DNA of 64,000 nucleotides from DATARR01 sp034666985 (GTDB lineage Bacteria > Acidobacteriota > Thermoanaerobaculia > Multivoradales > UBA5704), in NCBI GenBank assembly GCA_034666985.1, contig JAXDKS010000022.1, forward strand, positions 124,001-188,000. The letters run 5' to 3'. A program made the position numbers and the translations under genes. Positions 15,701 to 26,500 of the stretch are shown piece by piece (position 1 is the stretch's first letter; each line of letters begins with the position of its first letter). The notes beneath the pieces were generated by a model, which did no database searches, had not been told where the DNA came from, and saw only the letters and a list, made by a program, of their open reading frames with translations.

Positions 15701-17053
15701 ATGAGCACAGCTTCCGTTGCGCCGGCCGGCCCGGGCCGCCGTTTCCTCGACATGAACGGCTACCAGTGGACGGTGCTGTTCGCCGCCTGGCTGGGATGGG
15801 GATTCGACGTCTTCGACGGCCAGCTCTTCAACTTCGTGGCCCCCAACTGCGTGCCGACGCTGCTCGGGCTCACCATCGGCTCGCCGGAGGCCAAGGCGGC
15901 GACGCTGCAATGGACGGGCATCCTCACCTCGGTGCTGCTGGTGGGCTGGGCGATCGGCGGCATCATCTTCGGCCAGGTGGCGGATCGCATCGGACGCACC
16001 CGCACCCTGATGCTGACCATGCTGCTCTACGCCTTCGGCACCGCGGCCTGCGCCTTCTCCCCCAACATCTGGGTGCTGATGCTCTTCCGCTTCGTCTCCA
16101 GCCTGGGGATCGGCGGCGAGTGGGCCGCGGGGGCGGCGATGGTGGCGGAGGTGATGCCGGAGTCGCGGCGGGTCGAGGCCGGAGCTCTGCTCTACACCTC
16201 GGCGCCGATGGGGCTGTTCCTCGCCACCTTCGTCAACTTCCAGATCGCCGGCGTCTACTGGCGCAATGCGCCCGAGGTCTCCTGGCGGTACGTCTTCCTC
16301 TCCGGCCTGCTGCCTGCGGTGATGGCCTTCCTCGTCCGCATCTTCGTGAAGGAGCCCGAGCGCTGGAAGTCGGCGGCCTCGTCCGCGCCCCATCCGCGCC
16401 TCTCCGAGCTGTTCACGGACAAGTACCGGGCGATCACCCTCTCCGGATTCTTCATGGCCATGGTCGCTCTCATCATGTGGTGGAGCTGCAATGCCTTCAT
16501 CCCCGTGGTGTCGACGGGCCTCGCCCAGGCGACGGCCAAGCTCCAAAGCCTGGACCGCGCCGCCACCCTGGCCTTGGTGGAGGGCTGGAAGAAAATCGCC
16601 ACCAACTACTTCAACCTCGGGGGACTCATCGGCACCCTGCTCACCGTCCCCGCCGCCAAGTACCTGGGCCGGAAGACGATGTTCGGCCTCTACTTCGCGG
16701 GCTCGGGCGCGGCGATCCTCGCCACCTTCGGCCTCGACCTGGCGCCGGAGACGCGGCTGGTCATGTACTTCTTTATCGGCTTGACCGTCTTCGGGGTTTT
16801 CGGCAGCTTCACCTACTACCTGCCGGAGCTGTTCCCCACCCGCCTGCGGGGCACCGGGGCGGGGTTCTGCTACAACTCCGGGCGCCTGATCGCCGCCGCC
16901 GGCCCCATCCTGGTGGGATCGATCGCGGCCCAGGGGGCGAACTCGCTCACCAGCGCCCTGTCCGCCCTGTTCTACGTCGGATTCGTGCCGCTTGCCGGCC
17001 TCGGCCTGCTGCCCTGGGCAATCGAGACCAAGGGCCGGACGCTCGTCGATTGA
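15701..17053 (+). CDS. Major facilitator superfamily transporter
   Basis: A 450-residue inner-membrane transporter with about twelve hydrophobic helices. The N-terminal GWGFDVFDGQLFNFVAP resembles the aromatic acid:H+ symporter (AAHS) and sialate/sugar branches, and the loop 2-3 signature is GQVADRIGRTRTLML. IGGEWAAGAAMVAEVMP corresponds to helix 4. Substrate is unknown; an organic acid is a guess. The start at 15701 has a strong GGGGGG site upstream. No related catabolic genes are adjacent. Confidence 0.82.
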   Translation: MSTASVAPAGPGRRFLDMNGYQWTVLFAAWLGWGFDVFDGQLFNFVAPNCVPTLLGLTIGSPEAKAATLQWTGILTSVLLVGWAIGGIIFGQVADRIGRTRTLMLTMLLYAFGTAACAFSPNIWVLMLFRFVSSLGIGGEWAAGAAMVAEVMPESRRVEAGALLYTSAPMGLFLATFVNFQIAGVYWRNAPEVSWRYVFLSGLLPAVMAFLVRIFVKEPERWKSAASSAPHPRLSELFTDKYRAITLSGFFMAMVALIMWWSCNAFIPVVSTGLAQATAKLQSLDRAATLALVEGWKKIATNYFNLGGLIGTLLTVPAAKYLGRKTMFGLYFAGSGAAILATFGLDLAPETRLVMYFFIGLTVFGVFGSFTYYLPELFPTRLRGTGAGFCYNSGRLIAAAGPILVGSIAAQGANSLTSALSALFYVGFVPLAGLGLLPWAIETKGRTLVD

Positions 17054-17121
17054 GTTGACCTGCCTGGGGCAGGGCGGGTAACCTCCCCGCGGGCAAACAG
17101 GCCCCCTCTGGAGGGAATCCC

Positions 17122-18189
17122 GTGCAACTCGGCATCCTGGGTCTGCCCAAATCGGGCAAGACGACGCTGTTCAACATCCTGACCGCCTCCCATCAGGCGA
17201 CGGACAAGTATTCGAGCTCTTCCCAGACCAACATGGGGATGGCAACGGTGCGCGACACGCGGCTGGAGGCGCTGCGCGACCTGTTCAATCCGAAGCGCTA
17301 CGTGCCGGCCACGGTGCAGTACGTGGACATCCCTGGCATGAAGCGGGGGGAGAGCGCCGAGAGCCTGGACCTCGCCAAGCTGAAGACCGTGGACGCTCTG
17401 GTGCACGTGGCGCGGGCCTTCGACGATCCGGAGATCCTCCATCCGGAGGGGAGCGTCGATCCCGCCCGCGACGTGGACATGCTGGACCTCGAGCTGATCC
17501 TGGCCGACCACACCATCGTCGAGAAGCGCCTCGAGCGGCTGGACAAGGCCACCAAGCGGGGCCTCACCCCCGAGGAGCTGCGCGAGCGCCAGATCCTGGC
17601 CGACATCGTGATGCCGGCGCTCGAATCCGAGAAGCCGCTGCGTGAGGTGGAGCTCGATCCGGACGACGAGAAGCGGTTGCGGGGCTTCCAGCTCCTCTCG
17701 GCCAAGCCGATGCTGCAGGTGGTCAACGTCGACGAGGCGCGGGCCGCCGAGGCACCGGAAGCGCTGGGCATCAAGGTGCGGCCGGCGGTGCGGGCGGTGA
17801 CGGTGAGCGCCCCCATCGAGCAGGAGATCAGCGCCCTTCCCCCCGAGGAGCAACGGGAGTTCCTGGCCGACCTGGGGCTGACCGCGCCCAGCCTCGACCG
17901 GGTCACCCGCGCGAGCTACGACCTGCTGGGGGTGATCTCCTTCTTCACCGTCGGCGAGGACGAGGTGCGGGCCTGGACCATCCGCCGTGGCACCAAGGCC
18001 CGGGAGGCGGCGGGGACCATCCACTCCGACATCGAGCGCGGGTTCATCCGCGCCGAGGTCGTCCACTGCGACGACCTGATCCGGCTGAAGACGATGGCCG
18101 CCTGCCGCGACGCCGGCCTTCTCCGCCTGGAGGGGAAGGAATACGTGATGAAGGACGGCGACGTCGCCCACTTCCGGTTCAACGTCTAA
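17122..18189 (+). CDS. ychF: YchF-type GTPase/ATPase
   Basis: An Obg-family P-loop NTPase that associates with ribosomes and prefers ATP in characterised members. The G1 loop is GLPKSGKTTLFN (residues 7-18), switch regions contain QTNMGMATV and VDIPGMKRG, NVDE lies at the G4 position, and the C-terminus is the TGS domain (FFTVGEDEVRAWTIRRGT, ending MKDGDVAHFRFNV). Length is 355 residues. It starts with GTG at 17122 behind a GGAGGG site. Confidence 0.92.
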   Translation: MQLGILGLPKSGKTTLFNILTASHQATDKYSSSSQTNMGMATVRDTRLEALRDLFNPKRYVPATVQYVDIPGMKRGESAESLDLAKLKTVDALVHVARAFDDPEILHPEGSVDPARDVDMLDLELILADHTIVEKRLERLDKATKRGLTPEELRERQILADIVMPALESEKPLREVELDPDDEKRLRGFQLLSAKPMLQVVNVDEARAAEAPEALGIKVRPAVRAVTVSAPIEQEISALPPEEQREFLADLGLTAPSLDRVTRASYDLLGVISFFTVGEDEVRAWTIRRGTKAREAAGTIHSDIERGFIRAEVVHCDDLIRLKTMAACRDAGLLRLEGKEYVMKDGDVAHFRFNV

Positions 18190-18334
18190 AGACCCTCATC
18201 ACCCCGGCCCTCTTCTCCCAGCCTTCCCCCTCCCACCAGGGAGAAGAGGGAGAAAAGCAAGGACGCTCCAACCAAGTCCCCCTCTCCCCGCCAGGGTGGG
18301 CGGAAGGAAGGGAGAGGGGGCAGGGGTGAGGGCA
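18190..18334 (+). repeat. Composite palindromic repeat, forward copy
   Basis: Begins GACCCTCATCACCCC, forms a first hairpin from CCCTCTTCTCCC and GGGAGAAGAGGG, then AAAAGCAAG, a second hairpin from CCCCTCTCCC and GGGAGAGGGG, and ends GGGGTGAGGGC. It exactly fills the gap between the convergent ychF and TPR-protein stop codons and could serve as a bidirectional terminator. Confidence 0.75.
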
Positions 18335-18335
18335 C

Positions 18336-19415
18336 CTACCCCCGCCCGACCCGCGCCGAACGCTCCGGCACCACCTGCAGGTTGAGACGCCCGGTGCTCT
18401 GGATGCCGGGCCGGTAGTAGACGCCGCCCGGCGGCGGGGTGATGACCGGCGCGGGCTGGCCGCCGTCGTTCTCGGGATCGGAGTCTTCCGTCGGGACCTC
18501 CTGCACGGTCGGCTCCGGCCGGCTCCACTCGCGCAGGCCGCGTGGCGCCTGGCGCTGGCCCCCCGTGGCTGCGGGGGGACGGGCGCCCTGGGGCAGGGCC
18601 TGGCCGGAGGGGTTGTTGCGGTCGAGGTCCCGCTCGCGGAGGACGCTGGAGCCCGGCTGGCCCGCCGGTTGACCTGCCTGACCCGGCTGGGGACGGACCG
18701 CGGGGCCGCGACCCGGAGGCGTCTGCCCCGGCCGGACCGGTTGGGCCGGTTGGGCCGGTTGGCCCGGTTGCTGAGCCGCGGTGGCCGCCTGGTCCTTGGC
18801 GTCACCCTGAGCCGCGGGAGGAGGCGGCACGAGCAGGGCCGCGATGCGGGTGGGGTCGTCGTAGATCTTCGGCGCCTGCGGCTGGGCGAAGTCGCTGCGG
18901 TAGGCGCGCAGCATGGCCGCGGTCACCAGCTTGTTCTCGACGATGTGAGGGTTGACCTCGGGGAAGGCGAGCTGCGGATCGAGGGCGAAGGCTTGGGCGT
19001 AGGCATCGATGGCCTTCGATTCCTGCCCCAGGGCCTCGTAGATCGCGCCCATCTGATAGTAGGCCCAGGCGTGACGCGGCTCCGCCTTCACGGCCTGGCG
19101 GTAGAGCTGCAGGGCGTCGCGCGGCTCCCCGCGCTGCTGCAGCAGCAGCCCGAGGTTGAACAGGGCCGACACCCGGTTGGGATCGAGCTCCAGAGCCCGG
19201 CGATAGGCCGCCTCGGCCTCCGCTGGCTGGGGCACCAGGAGCAGCAGGTTGCCGAGGTCGTTGAACACCCCGGCGTCGTTGGGCCGCTCCGTGGTGAGGC
19301 GGCGCTGGGCCTCGATCGTCTTGGCGAGGTTGGGGGGCGCCGCGGCGACCGCCGCGATGGCGGCGAGGGCGACGAGCGAAGTGGCGATGAGCCATGAGGT
19401 CCTTCTGAGCACCAT
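18336..19415 (-). CDS. Secreted/periplasmic TPR protein with Pro/Gln-rich tail
   Basis: A 359-residue protein with an N-terminal signal (MVLRRTSWLIATSLVALAAI). Residues ~30-150 contain three or four tetratricopeptide repeats (for example AEAAYRRALELDPNRVSALF and ALQLYRQAVKAEPRHAWAYY), which mediate protein-protein contacts. The rest is low-complexity, rich in Pro, Gln, Gly and Ala, and probably disordered. It is nine bases downstream of the next gene and likely in one operon with it. Role unknown. Confidence 0.8.
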   Translation of the reverse strand: MVLRRTSWLIATSLVALAAIAAVAAAPPNLAKTIEAQRRLTTERPNDAGVFNDLGNLLLLVPQPAEAEAAYRRALELDPNRVSALFNLGLLLQQRGEPRDALQLYRQAVKAEPRHAWAYYQMGAIYEALGQESKAIDAYAQAFALDPQLAFPEVNPHIVENKLVTAAMLRAYRSDFAQPQAPKIYDDPTRIAALLVPPPPAAQGDAKDQAATAAQQPGQPAQPAQPVRPGQTPPGRGPAVRPQPGQAGQPAGQPGSSVLRERDLDRNNPSGQALPQGARPPAATGGQRQAPRGLREWSRPEPTVQEVPTEDSDPENDGGQPAPVITPPPGGVYYRPGIQSTGRLNLQVVPERSARVGRG

Positions 19416-19424
19416 GTTCTCCTT

Positions 19425-20084
19425 CTAGGAGCCCTCGCGGGCGACGACAGGACGGGCCTTGAGCTTCACTTTGCCGTCCTCCGCGGCGAGCCGGAACTGC
19501 ACCTGGGCGCAGCCCGTCTTCTCGCGGATGGCGGACACCTGTCGCGCAAGGTAGGTTTGAAAGCTGTCAAGATCGAAGCGGGGAGCGTCGCCGGGCACGG
19601 CGGCGAGACCCTGATAGAGGGCCTCGGCGGCCTGCGGATCGATGCGCTCCCCGAAGACGATCCCCTGGGCGGGATCGTAGCGGCGCGGGGCCGGCGCCGG
19701 GGGCACGTGGCGCACCCCGGGCTGGCGCCCCTCCTCGCGGTCGCGCAGGCGGCGGTTGAACAGCTCGTTGTAGCTGTTGAACCGGGCCTCGAAGTCGCCG
19801 AGGCGGAAGGTGTCCACGGGGGTGGACAGATTGGCGTTGCGCAGGTTGCGGATCTGCATCTGGACGCGGCCGCGCAGGTCCTCGGGAGGGAACGGCAGGG
19901 CGCCGCTGAAGAAGCGTTCGAAATCCACGCGGAGCTGCTGGATGTCGCGGCCGAGCTGGTCGAGAGCTTCGCCGAACGAGGGGCGGCGCCCGGCGGGCGC
20001 AGGGGCACCCGGGGCCGGCCGCTCCGGCGCGCCTTGGGGGGATGATGCTCCCGGGCCTCCTCTCGGGCTTCGCTTGGGGTCCAC
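19425..20084 (-). CDS. Uncharacterised protein, MXAN_5187-C-like
   Basis: A 219-residue cytoplasmic protein. After a Pro/Gly-rich N-terminus, 'LGRDIQQLRVDFERFFSGAL' and 'RLGDFEARFNSYNELFNRRL' recall the helical MXAN_5187 C-terminal family described from myxobacteria; the C-terminal part (AIREKTGCAQVQFRLAAEDG) is the best-conserved-looking stretch of that family. Function unknown. The GTG at 20084 is supported by an AGGAGA site. It is divergent from selA with a 29-base gap. Confidence 0.6.
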   Translation of the reverse strand: MDPKRSPRGGPGASSPQGAPERPAPGAPAPAGRRPSFGEALDQLGRDIQQLRVDFERFFSGALPFPPEDLRGRVQMQIRNLRNANLSTPVDTFRLGDFEARFNSYNELFNRRLRDREEGRQPGVRHVPPAPAPRRYDPAQGIVFGERIDPQAAEALYQGLAAVPGDAPRFDLDSFQTYLARQVSAIREKTGCAQVQFRLAAEDGKVKLKARPVVAREGS

Positions 20085-20113
20085 GGATCTCCTAGAATGC
20101 TCTCGGACTGACG

Positions 20114-21520
20114 ATGGAAAGCTCCGAATTCACTGATGCTCAGCGCGATGCCCGACGTGGGCTCCCACCGCTCGACCGGTTGCTCGACGATCAGGCGGTG
20201 GCGGCTCTCATCTCATTATACGGGCGAGATCAGGTAAGGGTCCAAGCCCGTCGCGTCGTCGACGATCTGCGGCGGCGGCTGGCGGCCGATCCGCCGCCCG
20301 CGGCCGAGGAGAGAGAGCGCGCGGTGGCGGCGCTGCCGGCCCGCATCGCCGCCGCCGTCGAGTCCGCCCTGGGCGGCCCCCTGCGCCGCGTGCTCAACGC
20401 CACCGGGGTCTTCCTGCACACCAATCTCGGGCGGGCCCCCCTGCCGCCTGTCGTGGCCCGCGCGCTGCCGCCGCTGCTCGACGCCTACTGCGACCTGGAG
20501 CTCGATCTCGCCACCGGCCGGCGCGGCCAGCGCAACGGCCGCGCCGAACGTCTGCTGACGGCCCTCTCCGGCGCCGAGGCCGCCCTGGTCGTCAACAACA
20601 ACGCGGCGGCCCTGGTGATCGCCCTGGCGGCGCTGGCCAAGGACCGTGAGGTGGTGGTGTCGCGCGGCGAGCTGGTGGAGATCGGCGGCTCCTTCCGCAT
20701 CCCCGAGATCATGGCCGCAGCAGGGGCCCGGCTGGTGGAAGTGGGGGCCACCAACCGCACCCGCCTCGCCGACTACGAGGCGGCGGTGGGACCGGCCACG
20801 GCGCTGCTGCTCAAGGTCTTCCCCAGCAACTTCCGCCTCACCGGCTTCGTCGCCGCCGTGGCGCCGCGGCAGCTCGCGGAGCTGGGAGCCCGCGCCGGCG
20901 TGCCCGTGCTGGTGGACGAGGGGAGCGGCCTGCTGCGGCCGCGACGCGAGCCCCAGCTCGCCGGCCACCCGAGCCTCGCCGAGCTCGTCGAGCAGGGGTG
21001 CGACCTCGCCTGCGGCAGCGGCGACAAGCTCCTCGGCGGCCCGCAGGCCGGCCTGCTGGTGGGCCGCGCCGAGCTGCTGGCGCGCTGCCGGCGGCACCCT
21101 CTCTATCGCGCGCTCCGTCCCGACCGCACGGCTCTCGCGGCTCTCGAAGGGGTGCTCCGTCTCCACCTCGCCGGGGCACCCCTGCCCGTCGACCGGCTCT
21201 GGCCCGACCCAGAAGCCCACCGCGCCCGCCTGGAGCGGCTCGCCTCCCTCCTGGGGGCCGGGATCGTGCCCGCCGAAGCCTTCCTCGGCGGCGGCTCGGC
21301 GCCGGAGGAGCCCATCCCGGGCGAGGCCTTGGCATTGTCCGGGAACAGCGCCGGGGACGACGCCCTCCTCGCCCGTCTGCGCCAGGGCGACCCGCCGGTC
21401 GTGGGTTATCTCCGCCAGGGTCGTCTGATCCTCGACCTGCGCACCGTCGCCCCCGAGGACGACGAGACCCTGATCGCCGCCGTCCAGGCCGCTCTCTTGA
21501 ATCCAAGCTCCAGGATCTGA
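20114..21520 (+). CDS. selA: L-seryl-tRNA(Sec) selenium transferase
   Basis: PLP enzyme that converts Ser-tRNA(Sec) to Sec-tRNA(Sec) with selenophosphate. RRVLNATGVFLHTNLGRAPL, ALVVNNNAAALVIALAALAK and SRGELVEIGGSFRIPEIM are characteristic, and the PLP lysine is in GSGDKLLGGPQAG (Lys305). Length 468 is normal. A TAGAAT -10-like box lies at 20093-20098. selB, which usually follows selA, is not here; a response regulator follows instead. No in-frame-TGA selenoprotein was recognised in the window. Confidence 0.93.
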   Translation: MESSEFTDAQRDARRGLPPLDRLLDDQAVAALISLYGRDQVRVQARRVVDDLRRRLAADPPPAAEERERAVAALPARIAAAVESALGGPLRRVLNATGVFLHTNLGRAPLPPVVARALPPLLDAYCDLELDLATGRRGQRNGRAERLLTALSGAEAALVVNNNAAALVIALAALAKDREVVVSRGELVEIGGSFRIPEIMAAAGARLVEVGATNRTRLADYEAAVGPATALLLKVFPSNFRLTGFVAAVAPRQLAELGARAGVPVLVDEGSGLLRPRREPQLAGHPSLAELVEQGCDLACGSGDKLLGGPQAGLLVGRAELLARCRRHPLYRALRPDRTALAALEGVLRLHLAGAPLPVDRLWPDPEAHRARLERLASLLGAGIVPAEAFLGGGSAPEEPIPGEALALSGNSAGDDALLARLRQGDPPVVGYLRQGRLILDLRTVAPEDDETLIAAVQAALLNPSSRI

Positions 21521-21521
21521 A

Positions 21522-22828
<1,307 letters not shown>

Positions 22829-22829
<1 letters not shown>

Positions 22830-22851
22830 GGGCACAGCCAGGCTGTGCCCC
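22829..22851. terminator. Hairpin terminator after the response regulator
   Basis: GGGGCACAGC and GCTGTGCCCC form a perfect 10-bp stem with a 3-base loop between two convergent genes. No marked T-run follows, so bidirectional termination is inferred from position and stability. Confidence 0.65.
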
Positions 22852-22874
22852 CGGAGGGTAGCGAGACAATTCCG

Positions 22875-23591
22875 CTACTGAGGAGACCCTTCTTTCGGCT
22901 TCTCGGCGGGGGAGAAGTCCAGCGGCCAGCCCCTGGTCTCGAATTTCGCCTGGGCGAAGCCGAAGACGCCGGGGAAGGCGGCGCGGAACCCGACGGCGCC
23001 ATGGGGCTCGATAGAGGGTGAGTTGACGATCGCCATCGCGGTGCCGATCCGCTCGCCCGCCTCGTTGAAGAGTTGGACCTCGACGCCGGCGTTGGCCGCG
23101 ACCTTGTCGGTGTTGTTCTGCAGTGTCCCCTGGATCTCCAGGCCGTCGCCACCGGGGCGATCGAGCCGCGACCAGGAGCCGACGCTCACGGTGCCCTTCG
23201 GCTTGGGCGCCGGCTCCTTGCCGTCCTTCTTCTCGCCTTCCGCCGCCGGGCCCGCCGGCGGCTTCCTGGTATGGATGAGAGTGTCGTCCGTGAGCACCGC
23301 GAGCTTCTTCCGCGGCACCTCGGGCGTGGCCGGCGCCTGGGCCACGACCGGCACCTCCGCCGTGGCCTTCGCGCTCGCCTCGAGATCGACGTCGGTGAGA
23401 CGCAGTGAGGCCAGCGTGCCGTCGGCCTGCGTGAAGACGACCAGCTTGCCCTTGGCCTGCCAGGGTCCTTTCGTCTCGACCCGTCCGCCGGCGCGCGTCA
23501 CCAGCCAGTCGGCCGGCGACGGCGAGGCGGCGAGCAGCAGGGCCGCGAGGGTGAGGGGAGCCGTTCCGCGCAAGATCTCTCGCATCGTCAA
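22875..23591 (-). CDS. Secreted protein with FxLYD-like domain, end of the minor-pilin operon
   Basis: A 238-residue protein with a signal sequence (GTAPLTLAALLLAASPSPAD) followed by a short beta region, a Lys/Pro-rich linker and a C-terminal domain (IQGTLQNNTDKVAANAGVEV, then VQLFNEAGERIGTAMAIV) that resembles the FxLYD / DUF3426 fold found in envelope proteins. Its start overlaps the pilY1 stop by four bases (ATGA), so it is the last member of the operon and may act with PilY1. Function is otherwise unknown. Confidence 0.65.
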   Translation of the reverse strand: MTMREILRGTAPLTLAALLLAASPSPADWLVTRAGGRVETKGPWQAKGKLVVFTQADGTLASLRLTDVDLEASAKATAEVPVVAQAPATPEVPRKKLAVLTDDTLIHTRKPPAGPAAEGEKKDGKEPAPKPKGTVSVGSWSRLDRPGGDGLEIQGTLQNNTDKVAANAGVEVQLFNEAGERIGTAMAIVNSPSIEPHGAVGFRAAFPGVFGFAQAKFETRGWPLDFSPAEKPKEGSPQ

Positions 23592-26500
23592 TTGTCCTTC
23601 CAGTTGCGCTCGATGGAGCAGACGGGGATGGTCGCGTAGCGCTCAATACCGGTGTCGGAGCGGACGCCGTCGACGTTGAACCAGAAGTTCGCGAACTTGC
23701 ACTCCTTGGGAGCGAGAGACTTCAGCGTCTGCACGATCGCCGCCTGGATCCTGTCCTGCTCCGCCTGGTCCGCGGGAGGGGTCGGGTCCGAGGTGTCCGT
23801 GGGCGGGTTCTTGGTCTGGCCCTGTTCCACGACGGGGTTGGTCACCACGTCCTTGATGACGCGGGCGCGAGCGGGCAGGCCGTCCTTCGTCATCACCGGG
23901 TCGCCGTTGTTGGCGAAGACCACGTAGAGGTTGCTGGTGCCGCCGGTGGAGCAGGGCGTCTTGTCCGGCAGGAAGCTCGAGAAGATGAGGATGCCCGACA
24001 GGCCGAAGGGCTGGGTGATCACCCGCTGATTGACGGGCAGCTTCAGGTACCACCCCCGGAGGCTCGGATCGAGCACGTAGTCGGCCTTGGCCAGGCCGTC
24101 CCCCGGCAGGATCTGCTTGTAGTTGGTCTCACTCTTCGGCAGCTTGATCTTGACGTCCGAGGAGGTGACCATGTCGGCCGTGAAGTTGTCGTCGACGAAG
24201 AGATAGAAGCGGCCCTCCCGGGCGTCATTCAACCAGATGTCCTCGCGGTCTCCGGTGCCCAGGGCGAGGGCGAATTTGCCGAGCGCGGAGACGAAGAACG
24301 CCGTGGGGGGGATGTAGATGGGTTTGCCGCCCGTGTCGAAGATGGGGAAGGGATCCCAGCCCGGGTCGCTGATGCGCGGGATGTTCACGTTAGCGCCGAG
24401 GGGAGGGATGAACTGGTTCTTGTCGAAGTTGACGTCTTCCAGCTTCGCGGGTGACTTGATGTCGACCTTGTAGAGCAGCCCGGTGGTGGTGCCGATGTAG
24501 ATGGTGTCCAGGAAACCGTCGAGATCCACGTCGACGACCGCGGGATCGGAAGGCACGGCACCCACCAGCGCGCGCTTGTAGAGGACTTTGCCGGTCTCCA
24601 TGTCCACCATGTACAGCCATGTGCCGCGCTTCGGGCTGAGCTTGTTGTCATGGTCCATGCCGCCGCCGAAAATGGCCACGTACTTCGTGACCAGCGTGTC
24701 AGCCCCGGCGACCTTCTCGATCACCTGGATGCGGCCGATCGTGGGCACGGACCAGGTCTGGCCCAGGTCGGGGGTGCTGTTCTGGTCCTCGTCCATCCGA
24801 TGGGAGCCGCCGTAAGTGTCGGAAAACTCCCAGAGCACGGCGGGGAAGGGCAGCGTGCCGCAGTTGGAGACCGTCTGATTCTGCAGCGACAGACAGCTCG
24901 GGATGTCCCCCTGATCGCTCGTCAGCAGGTCCGGCTGGGTGAGGTCGAGCGCGTAATAGCCGCTGTAGAAGTCCGTATCCGCGACGCGCCCGCCGCCGTC
25001 GATGGCCCCGCCCTCACGGAAGCCGCCCACGGCCACCGTGCGCCACTCGCGCTTGGTGGCATCCGGAACGCCGGAGTGGTTGGGATCCAGGAAGACGTCG
25101 GTGATCCGTGGTGTGCCGTCGACCCCGAAGATCTGGCGCCCTCCTTCCGTCTGATCCCTGACGATCGACATCCCGATCCGCGGCATGTAGGAGAAGATCT
25201 CGGTGCCCTTGCCCGCGGTGAAGGTCCCGCCGCTCGAAATCCCGGCGTCGAAGGCGTGGAGCTGGCCGTCGTTGGCCCCGACCAGGAGCATCTTGCGGCG
25301 CGTGCGATGTTTCTTCGCGAAGCAGCGGTAGGTGGGATCGCTGGCGTTGCTGCAGTCGGAGGTGACCCCTTTCGCGCCTCCCACGTTCGACGCGTAGTAG
25401 AAGAAGTTGTTGGGCCGGTCCACCAGCACGGGATCGGAATGGAAGATGTCGCCGAGCACCCAGGTCACGGGACCGACGTTCTGTACGTTGGTCTCCTTGA
25501 TCTCGATCGTTCGCTTGACGATGGCCTGGACCCTCGCCTTGGTGGCGGTGTATTGGGCATTGGTGCCGGGGTCGGGGATCTTGAACCCGCGCCAGAGATC
25601 TTTCCAGTCGGTATCCGTCTTGATGTCGCCCGCGGGCGGCACGAGCAGGCGGAGCACGCTGGGGACCGAGTCGCCGCTCTGCGCCTTGGCGTAGAACAGG
25701 CGGCGCTGACCCGTGCTGAGGCCGAGCTTGAGCGTGGTCTCGTCGAGGGTCGGAGACGCGGCCAGAGCGCTCTGGGTCGGAGCCTGCGTCTTCAGCACCG
25801 CGCCGGCATCCCAGAGATGGCAGCTCGACCGCGGCGACGAAGACGGGCAGGCCTTGCCGGTGTTCGGCTTGCCACCCACCGTGGGCAGCGGCTTGAGGTA
25901 GGCGTCGAGGTGGCCGTCCCAGGTGAAGGCGCTGTCGTCGAGCTTGCCGTTGGCGTCGTCGTCGAAGGAGAAGGCGTTGATCGGCCGGAAGGTCGAGAGG
26001 TAGATCCGGTCCTCGACGTCGGCCTGCACCGAAGGCACGGCGGCGGAGGCGAAGGCCCGCGGATCTTCCTTGATCAGACCGATCGCCTTCTGCAGGTCTT
26101 GCACCAGCTCGTCCTTGTCCTGCGGATAGAAGGTGTGCTGGTCGTCGGCAATGCAACTGAGCTTGTTGCCGCTGGCCGCCGTGACGCCGAAGGCGACGAC
26201 GAAGACGGTCACCCCCTGGGCCCGCAACTGATCGGCCACAGTGCAGGGGTCGTTCGATTTGTTGTTGATGGGGGCGTTGACGCCGCCGCAGGTCTCGTCG
26301 CCGTCGGTGAGGATCAACAGGTACTTGCTGCGGCAACTGAAGCCGTTGTCATGCGCCACCGCGTCGTCCGTGCTGCCGGCCACGGCGGCCCAGGAGGTGT
26401 ACCACTCCTTGAAGTATTCGAACGAGTTGCCGATCGGCGTCGAGCCGCTGGCGAAGAGCGGACGCTTGGCCTCGTCCTTCAGGCGGAGGAAGGTCTCGGC

